NCBI GenBank assembly: GCA_965226645.1
Contig: CBDDDL010000003.1
Span: forward strand, 124,001 to 188,000
Direction: 5' to 3'
DNA from: Poriferisodalis sp965226645
Lineage (GTDB): Bacteria; Actinomycetota; Acidimicrobiia; Acidimicrobiales; Poriferisodalaceae
Length of the DNA stretch: 64,000 bases
Position 1 is the first letter of the stretch. Each line of letters begins with the position of its first letter. Positions 7,648 to 15,544 of the stretch are shown piece by piece. The translations under genes were made by a program, and so were the position numbers. Under the pieces are notes generated by a model that saw only the letters and a program-made list of their open reading frames with translations, had not been told where the DNA came from and made no database searches.

Positions 7648-9342
7648 TTACGCCTCGTCGAATCTCTCGCGCAGGCGGTACTTCTGGATCTTTCCGCTGG
7701 GCGTCATCGGGAACTCGTCGACGATGACGAGGTCTTCGGGCCAGAACTGTCGTGTGACCTGTTGTTCGTCCAAGAATGCTGTGAGATCAGCCAGCGTCGG
7801 CGCTTCGCCGACGGCTTGCACGAACGCGCAGCCGATCTCACCGAGCCGCTCATGGGGCTTGGCGACGATGGCCGCCACACCCACCGCCCGGTGGCGCATC
7901 AGCACATCCTCAATCTCCTTGACGGGAACGTTCTCGCCGCCACGGATCACGAGGTCTTTGCTGCGCCCGGCGATGCTGATGTAGCCGTCGGCGTCCATGA
8001 TCGCCCGGTCGCCCGTGTCGAACCAGCCGTCGGTCCAGTGCTGCGCGGTGAACTCCCGGCCCGCCATGTAACCGGCGAACAATGACGTGCCGTGGCACTG
8101 CAAGTCGCCTTCGGCACCCAGGACAGGCGCCCCGGCCTCGTCGACGACGCGCACTTCGTTGTCGCGCACTGCTCGCCCGTCGGTCAGGCGGCGCTCCAGC
8201 GGATCGTCAGGCATGCCCACCGTCAGCAGGCCGCATTCGGTCATGCCCCAGCCCGGCATGACGGTGCAGTCCGGCAGCAGATCGGCGGCACGCTCGAGCA
8301 CCGGGCGCGGGATCGCGGCGCCCGCGCACAGGAATCGCTTGAAAGAGGTCAGGTCCCGTTCGGCCAGCCCGTCGACGGCCAGCACGTCGGCCAGGAATGG
8401 CGTCGCACCCATCGATAGCTGGATGCGGTGTTTCTCGATCAGGCCGACGAACTCGATCGGGTCCCACACGTCTTGCATCACGACGTGCCCGCCGGTGTGC
8501 AGCGGCAGCCGCATCCCGTACAGGTAGCCGGTTTGATGGCCCAGCGTGGAGGCCATGTGGCCGACAAAGGCCTGCGGTGCGCCGGCGCCGGGATGGGGTT
8601 CGAGGCCCGCGCACACCCTGTCCAAAAACACGTCCACCGGCACCCCGAGGATGTTGTGGGTGTGCATCACGCCCTTGGGCATCCCCGTGGTGCCCGAGGT
8701 GAACATCACCTCGCACACGTCGTTCGGCCCCGGCCGCAGCAGATCCACAGCCGCCCGGTCGTACGACGAGAACTGGCCTTCCTCGACGAGGTCCTGCCAC
8801 GACATCGCGTCGGCGGGCAGGTCGGGCTCGGCGTTGGCACTTGCATCGGGCGCCGGGCTGGGCACGATCACCAGCTCGGTCACCCAGTGGCACCGCTCAC
8901 GCAGCTCGGCGTGCATCTTGCCGAGCTCGAAGCCCCGATAGCTGTCGGCTGTTATGACGAGCACGGGGCGCCCGAGCTCGCTCATCACGGAGACCTCGTT
9001 GTGCCGGAAGATCGGCGCTACGGGGTTCACCACGGCGCCGATGCGCTCGCACGCTTGGGCTGCGACGACGAAGTGGCGCCAATTCGGCAGCTGCAGCTGC
9101 ACGACCATGCCCCCTCGCACGCCGAGCTCGAGCAGGCCCCGGCTCACGGCATCCACCTCCTCGCCGAACTCGCCCCAGGTCATGGTGCCGAAGCGGTCGG
9201 TGATGACGGGACTGTCGGGGAGCTCGGCAGACCACCGCAAGATGCGTTCGTCGAGCAGTTGGTTCGACCACGCGCCAGACGCCGTCCACTCGTCGATGTG
9301 CCTGGCCTCCAGCATCGTCTCGAAGAAGCGTTTTGCCGTCAT
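7648..9342 (-). CDS. AMP-binding acyl-CoA synthetase/ligase
   Basis: 564 residues, full length for the ANL superfamily. P-loop FTSGTTGMPKGVMHTHN, adenine-binding PGWGMTECG, hinge region DTGDRAIMDADGYISIAGRS, KDLVIRGGENVPVKEIEDVL and the C-terminal catalytic lysine in TPSGKIQKYRLRE are all present. The family activates a carboxylic acid to an acyl-AMP, then an acyl-CoA. The overall pattern is closest to medium-chain or cyclohexanecarboxylate-type ligases. AGGAG precedes ATG 9342. It is followed on the same strand by nothing and preceded by the LLM oxidoreductase (33-bp gap), suggesting a two-gene operon for acid activation and redox. The substrate cannot be read from sequence. Confidence 0.9.
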   Translation of the reverse strand: MTAKRFFETMLEARHIDEWTASGAWSNQLLDERILRWSAELPDSPVITDRFGTMTWGEFGEEVDAVSRGLLELGVRGGMVVQLQLPNWRHFVVAAQACERIGAVVNPVAPIFRHNEVSVMSELGRPVLVITADSYRGFELGKMHAELRERCHWVTELVIVPSPAPDASANAEPDLPADAMSWQDLVEEGQFSSYDRAAVDLLRPGPNDVCEVMFTSGTTGMPKGVMHTHNILGVPVDVFLDRVCAGLEPHPGAGAPQAFVGHMASTLGHQTGYLYGMRLPLHTGGHVVMQDVWDPIEFVGLIEKHRIQLSMGATPFLADVLAVDGLAERDLTSFKRFLCAGAAIPRPVLERAADLLPDCTVMPGWGMTECGLLTVGMPDDPLERRLTDGRAVRDNEVRVVDEAGAPVLGAEGDLQCHGTSLFAGYMAGREFTAQHWTDGWFDTGDRAIMDADGYISIAGRSKDLVIRGGENVPVKEIEDVLMRHRAVGVAAIVAKPHERLGEIGCAFVQAVGEAPTLADLTAFLDEQQVTRQFWPEDLVIVDEFPMTPSGKIQKYRLRERFDEA

Positions 9343-9375
9343 GCGATCTTCACTCCTGCCTCTTGGGGAGGCCTG

Positions 9376-10308
9376 CTACTGGCCGCGGATCCGCGGAAGC
9401 ACTTCAGCGGCCATGAAGCGCTCGCTCTCCTCTATGTAGTGCATCGGGGAGGCGGCGCTGAGCACGACGGTGCGCGCCCCGGCATCGATGTACTCGCGCA
9501 GTCGAGCGACGCAGCGGTCCGGGTCGCCGGCAATGGCGAACTTGTGCACGAGCTGGGAGAAGTCCTGGGCGTACTGCTTGGACAGGCGTTCGGCGGCGTA
9601 CTCGACGGCGGTGTCGTTGTCCTCGTGGCAGCAGAAGAATACGAACATGCCAGATTTCACCGGTGTGGGGTTGCCCTCGTCCTCGCGGTATCCCGCAATT
9701 GCCTCGATCGACTGGGCCAAACGCTCGGGCGTGTACATGTACGGAAGCCAGCCGTCGCCGTAACGAGCCGTCCGTTTCCACGCCGCGTCTTGGCGGCCCG
9801 ACACCCAGATCGGCGGCGGCGAGGCCGGTTTGGGCGCCAGCGTCACGCCCGACAGCGTGTTGAAGCGGCCCTCGAAGGTCACATTGTCCTCGGTCCACAG
9901 CCGCTGGATGATCTCAAGCGCCTCGTTCGTGCGGGCACCTCGTTCGCGCACCGGCACGCCGCAGGCTTCGAATTCCGACGGCATCTCGCCGCCGACTCCC
10001 ACGCCGAGATGGAATCGCCCTCCCGAGGCCACATCCAGCGCCGCGCTCAGCTTGGCGCACAGCGCCGCCGGGTACAGCGGGATGAGCGTGATCGACGACA
10101 TCAGCTTGAGCGTCGTGGTGGCACCCGCCGCGACCGCCAGCGAGATGAAGGCGTTGGAGGTGGGCACATGGAAGAACACGTGCTCGCCGGTGGTGGCGTA
10201 GTCGTAGCCGAGTGCCTCGATCTCTCGGGCCTGATCTGCGATGTCGTCGCTGCGCCGAATCGCCAGCCCGAACTCGATCGTTTCGTTGTTTGTCGTGTCG
10301 TCGCTCAT
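9376..10308 (-). CDS. LLM-class (probably F420-dependent) oxidoreductase
   Basis: 310 residues. Luciferase-like TIM barrel: EFGLAIRRSDDIADQAREIEALGYDYATTGEHV at the N-terminus, TLKLMSSITLIPLYPAALCAK, GRFHLGVGVGGEMPSEFEACG, and the C-terminal AGDPDRCVARLREYIDAGAR. The family uses F420 or FMN to oxidise or reduce alcohols, imines or enoyl substrates. GAGGGG lies 7 nt upstream of ATG 10308. It is the upstream gene of the pair with the acyl-CoA ligase. F420 over FMN is inferred from the actinobacterial context and the EHV motif. Confidence 0.88.
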   Translation of the reverse strand: MSDDTTNNETIEFGLAIRRSDDIADQAREIEALGYDYATTGEHVFFHVPTSNAFISLAVAAGATTTLKLMSSITLIPLYPAALCAKLSAALDVASGGRFHLGVGVGGEMPSEFEACGVPVRERGARTNEALEIIQRLWTEDNVTFEGRFNTLSGVTLAPKPASPPPIWVSGRQDAAWKRTARYGDGWLPYMYTPERLAQSIEAIAGYREDEGNPTPVKSGMFVFFCCHEDNDTAVEYAAERLSKQYAQDFSQLVHKFAIAGDPDRCVARLREYIDAGARTVVLSAASPMHYIEESERFMAAEVLPRIRGQ

Positions 10309-10378
10309 TGGGTTCCCCTCGTGCTCTAGCGATCCCCGAATCGCGCGAGACGGTAGCCGCGGGTGCTAGGCCAAGGCC

Positions 10379-11515
10379 GTGAGCACTTCGACATCGTCCA
10401 ACGGAACCATCCAGCAATCGCGCATTGACGCGCTGTTCGAGCGCTGCCAACGCGAGATCGAATCGGGCCTGCTGCCGAGCTGCGGTGTCGCTGTCGGCTT
10501 CGAAGGCGAGATCGTGGCGCAGGCCACCTACGGCGACGCCACCGATGACACCCGATACTGCATCTTCTCGGCCACCAAGCCGTTCGTGGCCTCCACGATG
10601 TGGCAGCTCATCAGCGAAGGCGCCGTCGAGCTGGACGCCACGGCTGCGAGCTACGTGCCGCCGTTCGGCGAGAACGGCAAGGATCGCATCACCGTCGAAC
10701 AGGTGATGCTTCACATGTCAGGCTTCCCGCATGCTCCGCTGAAGCCCCCGCGCTGGGATACCTCGCAGTCGCGGCTTGAAGCCATGGCGAATTGGCGGCT
10801 GAATTGGGAGCCCGGCACCAGGTACGAGTACCACCCCACCTCGGCGCACTGGGTCCTTGCTGAGATCATCAACGCGGTCACCGGCAACGACTTCCGTGAC
10901 GAGGTGCACAGCCGGGTCACTGGGCCGTTGGGTTTGCCCCGCCTGCTGGGCTTGGCCCTCGACGATCAGGACGGCATCGCCGAGCTGATCCTCGTGGGCG
11001 AGCCAGCCACCCCTGACGAGCTCGAAGCGACCTTCGGCGTGCGCGAGCTGCCGATGACCGAGGTCACCAACGAGGCGATCCTGCGTTTCAACGAGCCGTC
11101 GGTGCGCGAAGTCGGCGTGCCTGGTGGCGGGGGATTCGGCACCGCGGCCGACCTTGCGCTCTTCTACCAAGGCCTGCTGCACAACCCCGATGAATTGTGG
11201 GACCCCGAGATGCTGGCGATCGGCACCGGTGAGGTGCGCAACACGCTGCCCGACCCGATGGGCATGCCCGCCAACCGCTCGATCGGGCTCTTCTTGGCGG
11301 GAGACGACGGGATGTCGAACATGCGCGGGCTGGGCCGCACGGTGTCGCCGATGGCCTTCGGCCACAACGGCGCCGGCGGGCAGCTGGCCTGGGCCGATCC
11401 GGCTACCGAGCTGTCGTTCGGCTACACCACCAACGGCTACGACGAGCACGAGGTTCGCCAGCCGCGCCGCGACACCGCGATCGGCAGCCTCGCCGGGCTC
11501 TGCACCACGCCCTGA
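10379..11515 (+). CDS. serine hydrolase, beta-lactamase class C/esterase family
   Basis: 378 residues. The SxxK nucleophile motif is SATK (in CIFSATKPFVASTMWQLI). The second motif region is YEYHPTSAHWVLAEII, where the tyrosine and following residues take the YxN place. The third conserved region is FGHNGAGGQLAWADP (HNG in place of KTG, as in EstB-like esterases). No signal peptide is seen, so it is probably cytoplasmic and acts as an esterase or amidase rather than a penicillin-binding enzyme. GTG 10379 is the start. Divergent from the LLM gene, 70 bp apart. Confidence 0.85.
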   Translation: MSTSTSSNGTIQQSRIDALFERCQREIESGLLPSCGVAVGFEGEIVAQATYGDATDDTRYCIFSATKPFVASTMWQLISEGAVELDATAASYVPPFGENGKDRITVEQVMLHMSGFPHAPLKPPRWDTSQSRLEAMANWRLNWEPGTRYEYHPTSAHWVLAEIINAVTGNDFRDEVHSRVTGPLGLPRLLGLALDDQDGIAELILVGEPATPDELEATFGVRELPMTEVTNEAILRFNEPSVREVGVPGGGGFGTAADLALFYQGLLHNPDELWDPEMLAIGTGEVRNTLPDPMGMPANRSIGLFLAGDDGMSNMRGLGRTVSPMAFGHNGAGGQLAWADPATELSFGYTTNGYDEHEVRQPRRDTAIGSLAGLCTTP

Positions 11516-11583
11516 GTCGCTCGCAGACCCATCGCCGCCGCGGGTGTTCGCGGCGGCAGCGAGGCGTGATAGCAACAGGGACG

Positions 11584-12300
11584 ATGCGACTTCTCGTACT
11601 CCAGCACATCGACTGCGAGCATCCGGGCCGCCTGCGTGACTTCCTGCGGGCCGACGGCGTCGAGTGGACTGCGGTGGAGCTCGACGAGGGCGAATCCATC
11701 CCACCGTTGGAGGACTTCGACGCCATGTGGGTGATGGGCGGCCCGATGGACGTTTGGGACGTGGAGGAGCACCCGTGGCTGGTGCCCGAGAAGCAGGCCA
11801 TACGTCGCTGGGTGCGCGAGCTGGAGCGTCCCTTCCTGGGGCTGTGCCTGGGGCACCAACTGCTGGCCGACGCCCTCGGAGGAACCTGCGGCCCTCAGCG
11901 CCCGCCTGAGATCGGCGTGCTGGCCGTGGATCTCACCCCGGAAGGCCGCGACGACCCGATCTTTCACCAGATGGGCGATCGCCAGTACGCCCTGCAGTGG
12001 CATTCGGTGCAGGTAGCCCAGCCTCCCGACGACGCGGTGGTGCTGGCCGGTTCCCCGGAGTGCCGGGTGCAGGCCATGCGGGTGGGATCCCGGGCATGGT
12101 CGATGCAGTATCACGTCGAGGTGGAGGACGACACGGTGCGTAACTGGGGCGAGATCGAGGCCTACCGCAACGCCTTGGAGTCAACCCTCGGCCCTGGCTC
12201 GCTCGATGCCCTCGCTGCTGACGCCGACGGCGCCATGAACGGCTTCGCCACCGACGCCGAGCAGCTTTACCGAAATTTCATGGCCGCCGCCGCCGGCTAG
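11584..12300 (+). CDS. type 1 glutamine amidotransferase-like protein
   Basis: 238 residues. MWVMGGPMDVWD, the nucleophile elbow PFLGLCLGHQLLADALGG (C88), and the His/Glu region MQYHVEVEDDTVRNW make a complete Cys-His-Glu triad. Stand-alone class I GATases of this type (GuaA-N-like) release ammonia from glutamine or act as gamma-glutamyl hydrolases; no synthetase partner is adjacent. Start ATG 11584 gives MRLLVLQHIDCEHPG; an upstream in-frame ATG at 11566 would add six poorly conserved residues. Confidence 0.88.
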   Translation: MRLLVLQHIDCEHPGRLRDFLRADGVEWTAVELDEGESIPPLEDFDAMWVMGGPMDVWDVEEHPWLVPEKQAIRRWVRELERPFLGLCLGHQLLADALGGTCGPQRPPEIGVLAVDLTPEGRDDPIFHQMGDRQYALQWHSVQVAQPPDDAVVLAGSPECRVQAMRVGSRAWSMQYHVEVEDDTVRNWGEIEAYRNALESTLGPGSLDALAADADGAMNGFATDAEQLYRNFMAAAAG

Positions 12301-12387
12301 CTGCGGGCAAGCTTCGGCGCCGCACCCCTCAGACGAGTCCCGCACGCCAACGTCTGGCGCATCGGTGGGGGCTAGCTTCGGGCCGTC

Positions 12388-14874
12388 ATGAGCCAGCCCG
12401 CCCCGCATCAAAGTCAGGAGCCATCGGCGGCTCAGGGGGCGCTTTCGGGCCTGCGCGTCGTCGACCTGACGGACGACTCGGGGCGGTTCGCGACGAAGCT
12501 GCTCGTGGAGATGGGCGCCGATGTGGTGCGTGTAGCCACGAAGGCGGCGCCCGGCCTGGCGCTGACGAACCCGACCGCTGCAGCACTCGGGGGCGTGGCT
12601 GACTGGTGGTACGACGGCGGCAAGCGGCGGCTCCGCCTTGATTTGGGAACCGAAGACGGACGTGCGGGGTACCGGGAGCTGGCGTCGGCTGCCGATCTGG
12701 TGATCGAGACCGAGCGGCCGGGGCGACTGGCCGAACTCGGGATTGACCACGCCGACCTGTTGACGACGAATCCGGCGCTAGCACAGGTGTCGATCACGCC
12801 GTTCGGGCGCACGGGGCCGCGGGCGCATTGGCTCGGCTCCGATCTGGTCGCCGCGGCCATGGGCGGGATGATGGCGCTCACGGGGCTGGCAGACCGACCG
12901 CTCAACGTGTGGGGACGTCAGGCGTACAACTACGCAGGCTTCGTCGCAGCAATTGCGGGGATGTCTGCGTCTCTCGCCGCGCGCAGCACAGGCCGCGGTG
13001 CGCACGTGGACCTGTCGATTCACGAGACGGTCACCGGGTCGATCGAGAACCTGTTCATGCAGTACTTCTTTGACGATTTGCTGCCGCTGCCAAAGGTCGC
13101 GCCTCGCCAAGGCGCTTTGCACTGGCTCGGCGCGTACGACCTCGCTGCATGTGACGGCGGCGACGGCGGGCACGTCATGATCACGCCGACGCCGATGCCC
13201 GATCTGCTGTTCGAGTGGATGATTGAAACCGGATCCGACGACGCCGCTCGCTGGCTCGGCACCGACCCCGCCGAAGTGCTGATGGACGTGGTCGAGGTCA
13301 TGAATGCCGTCCGCCGCTGGATCGCGCCACGTGACGCCCGTGAGGTGTGGTGGGAAGCACAGGAGCGCCACGTCGCGTTCGGCGGCGTGCTGAACATTGC
13401 CGAGGTGTGCGCGAATCCCCAGTTCGCCCACCGCGGCTTCTTCGCCGACGTCGAGCCGGCCGGTCTGCCCGAAACAGGGCCATCGACGAATGGCGCCGCC
13501 GTTGTCACCTCAGAACCGGCCAACGTCACGATGCCGGCGCGCTTCGTCCGATGGAGTGACACCGGCCGCGCCGGGACGGTGCCGCCGCGCCCGCCGGCGG
13601 CGGAAGACACGCCGCTGGAGGAGATCTTGGTGGGATGGGCCGCTTCGAGCAATGGCGCCAGCAGCCGTCCGGATGACGAATCGGACGATGGGACGCGGGA
13701 CCGCCGACCGCTCGACGGCATCAGGGTTGCCGACTTCACCTGGGTGCTGGCAGGGCCGTCGGCCACCCGACTGCTCGGCGATCTGGGCGCGGACGTCATC
13801 CGGGTTCAGAGCGAGGAGCGCTCCACGCTCGTCAACTCGCCCGACTTCCCCTACTACTTCGTATGGAACCGTTCCAAGCGCAGCGCCACGCTTGACATGA
13901 AGCACCCCGATGCGCTGGCCGCTGCCCGGCGGCTCATCGAGAACAGCGATGTTCTTGTCGAGAACTTCAGCGCCGGCGTGCTCGACTCGTGGGGCCTCGA
14001 CTGGGAGACCGTGCACGAGTGGAACCCGCGCCTGGTGTACGTGTCGATGTCGGGATGCGGCCACGACGGCCCTTGGCGGCATGTCATTTCGTACGCGCCG
14101 ACCGTGCATGCGGTGTGCGGCATCACGCACCTCACCAACTTCGCCGACCGCGGCGACGTGGGGTCCGGCTTCTCGCTCAATGACCATTTGGCCGGCTTCG
14201 CTGCGGCCACGGCGACGGTGGGGGCGCTGTATGCCCGTGGGCGCACCGGATTGGGCCAGCGCATCGACATGGCCCAGCTCGAGGTGGGCACGTACTCGAT
14301 CGGCGCAGCGATCATTCGCCAGAGCGCCGCCGTCGAGCCGCGTCCCGAAGGCAATCGCGACGGCATCGCCGATCACGTGCCCAACGAGGTGTACGCGTGC
14401 AGCGACGGCTTCGTTGCAGTGACCGTGACCGAGCCGGCGCAATGGCTGGCGCTGTCGGGCCTGCTCGCCGACCCGCGCCTCGACGACCCGACACTTGTCA
14501 CCGAGCAGGGGCGCCGTGACCGCCGCAGCGTCATCGACGAGGTGCTGGGCGAATGGACGGCTGGCCGCACCGCAGGCGAGGCTGCGCACGCACTGCAGGG
14601 TGCTGGCGTTCCCGCGGGTCCAGTGCAGGATTCCCACCAGCTGTACGCCGACGACCCCCAGCACGCCGCACGCGCCTACTGGCAGCCCGTCGACCACGCA
14701 GTGTTCGGCGAGCGGACCGTCGATGCTTTCGCCGCTCTGTGGGATGGGCAACGCTGGACCCCGCGTCATCTCAGCCCCGCCTACCTCGGCGAGCACAACT
14801 TCGAGGTGTGGACCGAAGTCGGCTACGAATTCGACGAGGTCGCCGAAGGCATCGGCACCGGCCTGTTCAGCTGA
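12388..14874 (+). CDS. fused double-domain CaiB/BaiF family III CoA-transferase
   Basis: 828 residues made of two family III CoA-transferase halves. Half 1 (about 18-400) begins LRVVDLTDDSGRFATKLLVE and has IETERPGRLAELG, TPFGRTGPRAHWLGSDL and GAHVDLSIHETV. Half 2 (about 435-800) begins IRVADFTWVLAGPSATRLLG and has DMKHPDALAAARRLIENSDV, VENFSAGVLDSWGLDWE and GQRIDMAQLEVG. Half 2 keeps the fuller family pattern (LAGP, NRSKRSATLDMK), so catalysis there is likely and half 1 may be partner-like. The family moves CoA between carboxylic acids through a glutamyl/aspartyl anhydride, normally as an interlocked dimer; the fusion mimics that in one chain. Substrate unknown. Confidence 0.9.
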   Translation: MSQPAPHQSQEPSAAQGALSGLRVVDLTDDSGRFATKLLVEMGADVVRVATKAAPGLALTNPTAAALGGVADWWYDGGKRRLRLDLGTEDGRAGYRELASAADLVIETERPGRLAELGIDHADLLTTNPALAQVSITPFGRTGPRAHWLGSDLVAAAMGGMMALTGLADRPLNVWGRQAYNYAGFVAAIAGMSASLAARSTGRGAHVDLSIHETVTGSIENLFMQYFFDDLLPLPKVAPRQGALHWLGAYDLAACDGGDGGHVMITPTPMPDLLFEWMIETGSDDAARWLGTDPAEVLMDVVEVMNAVRRWIAPRDAREVWWEAQERHVAFGGVLNIAEVCANPQFAHRGFFADVEPAGLPETGPSTNGAAVVTSEPANVTMPARFVRWSDTGRAGTVPPRPPAAEDTPLEEILVGWAASSNGASSRPDDESDDGTRDRRPLDGIRVADFTWVLAGPSATRLLGDLGADVIRVQSEERSTLVNSPDFPYYFVWNRSKRSATLDMKHPDALAAARRLIENSDVLVENFSAGVLDSWGLDWETVHEWNPRLVYVSMSGCGHDGPWRHVISYAPTVHAVCGITHLTNFADRGDVGSGFSLNDHLAGFAAATATVGALYARGRTGLGQRIDMAQLEVGTYSIGAAIIRQSAAVEPRPEGNRDGIADHVPNEVYACSDGFVAVTVTEPAQWLALSGLLADPRLDDPTLVTEQGRRDRRSVIDEVLGEWTAGRTAGEAAHALQGAGVPAGPVQDSHQLYADDPQHAARAYWQPVDHAVFGERTVDAFAALWDGQRWTPRHLSPAYLGEHNFEVWTEVGYEFDEVAEGIGTGLFS

Positions 14875-14878
14875 GCAG

Positions 14879-14933
14879 CGCCGGGTGCCAGTCGCCGGGT
14901 GCCAGTCGCCGGGTGCCAGTCGCTGCCGCCAGT
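14879..14933. repeat. 14-bp tandem repeat (three perfect copies plus a degenerate one)
   Basis: CGCCGGGTGCCAGT occurs perfectly at 14879-14892, 14893-14906 and 14907-14920, followed by a degenerate 13-bp copy to 14933. Further CAGTCGC-rich sequence runs to about 14970. It sits in the gap between the convergent CoA-transferase and CinA-like genes, so it is not coding. Too short and spacer-less for CRISPR. Confidence 0.85.
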
Positions 14934-14973
14934 CGCCGTAGTCCGGACCTCAGTCGCAGTCGCCAGTCGCGGA

Positions 14974-15474
14974 TCAGCCGGCGGCGACTTCTGCGGTCAG
15001 TTCCAGGAGGGCGTCGGCCGTCTGGCGATCTTGGGCGATGCGGTCGTCGGTGTCGAAGGTGATCTTGCGGGCAATCCGAACGCCTGAGTCGGTGACTGCG
15101 GCGATGTGAGACCGGTCTTCGCCTCGGCGCGGGGGATCGGTTGCGAGCGCAGAGGTGCACGAGATGCCGGCGAGCGGCCACGGCTCGGCGCCTGGCTTCG
15201 GAGTCGAGACGAGGTACTGCGCCCGGGCCAGGCAGCCGTCGGCCATTGCCAGCGCAGCAGGGTCCGAGACGTGCGGCTCCAGCTCGGAGCCCATCATCTC
15301 GTAGAGCGACCGCACCGAGTACGGGACGCTGGCTTCGAGGATCGTGCGCGAGCCCCCGGGCACCGTCAGCAGGTCGCTGATGGCCAGGATCCCGCCGCCG
15401 GTGACGCCGAGCACGATCCGCAGCGGCGAGTCGTGGATCGACCGGATGGCGTGCAGCCGTTCGTCATCGTTCAT
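14974..15474 (-). CDS. CinA C-terminal-like (nicotinamide-nucleotide amidase fold) protein
   Basis: 166 residues. The pattern TGGGILAISDLLTVPGGSRTILEASVPYS, the region DPAALAMADGCLARAQYLVS, and GISCTSALATDPPRRGEDRSHIAAVTDSG match stand-alone CinA-C domains. The GGS / G..cT..LatdpprrG.dR signature is kept. Members such as PncC deamidate nicotinamide mononucleotide; this subgroup is often found alone and unassigned, so the activity is uncertain. It lies between two fused CoA-transferases and is in the same direction as the following one (71-bp gap filled by a 15-bp tandem repeat). Confidence 0.75.
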   Translation of the reverse strand: MNDDERLHAIRSIHDSPLRIVLGVTGGGILAISDLLTVPGGSRTILEASVPYSVRSLYEMMGSELEPHVSDPAALAMADGCLARAQYLVSTPKPGAEPWPLAGISCTSALATDPPRRGEDRSHIAAVTDSGVRIARKITFDTDDRIAQDRQTADALLELTAEVAAG

Positions 15475-15490
15475 GTGCGAGGTCCCTCTG

Positions 15491-15534
15491 CAAGTGTGGT
15501 CTGGGTAAGCGTGGTCTGGGCAAGTGTGGTCTGG
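15491..15534. repeat. 15-bp tandem repeat, three copies
   Basis: CAAGTGTGGTCTGGG (15491-15505), TAAGCGTGGTCTGGG (15506-15520) and CAAGTGTGGTCTGG (15521-15534) lie just upstream of the CinA-like start and downstream of the next CoA-transferase on the minus strand. Possibly a slipped-strand expansion in the short intergenic space, or a set of iterated binding sites. Confidence 0.8.
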
Positions 15535-15544
15535 CAGCTGGTGC

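Noticed and set aside
8428..10329. 633-residue open frame on the plus strand
   Set aside because: Antisense to the acyl-CoA ligase and LLM genes, which have clear motifs and ribosome-binding sites; codon composition is the mirror of those genes.
14879..15534. Possible CRISPR array from the short repeats
   Set aside because: Units are contiguous without spacers, only 14-15 bp, and no cas genes are present.
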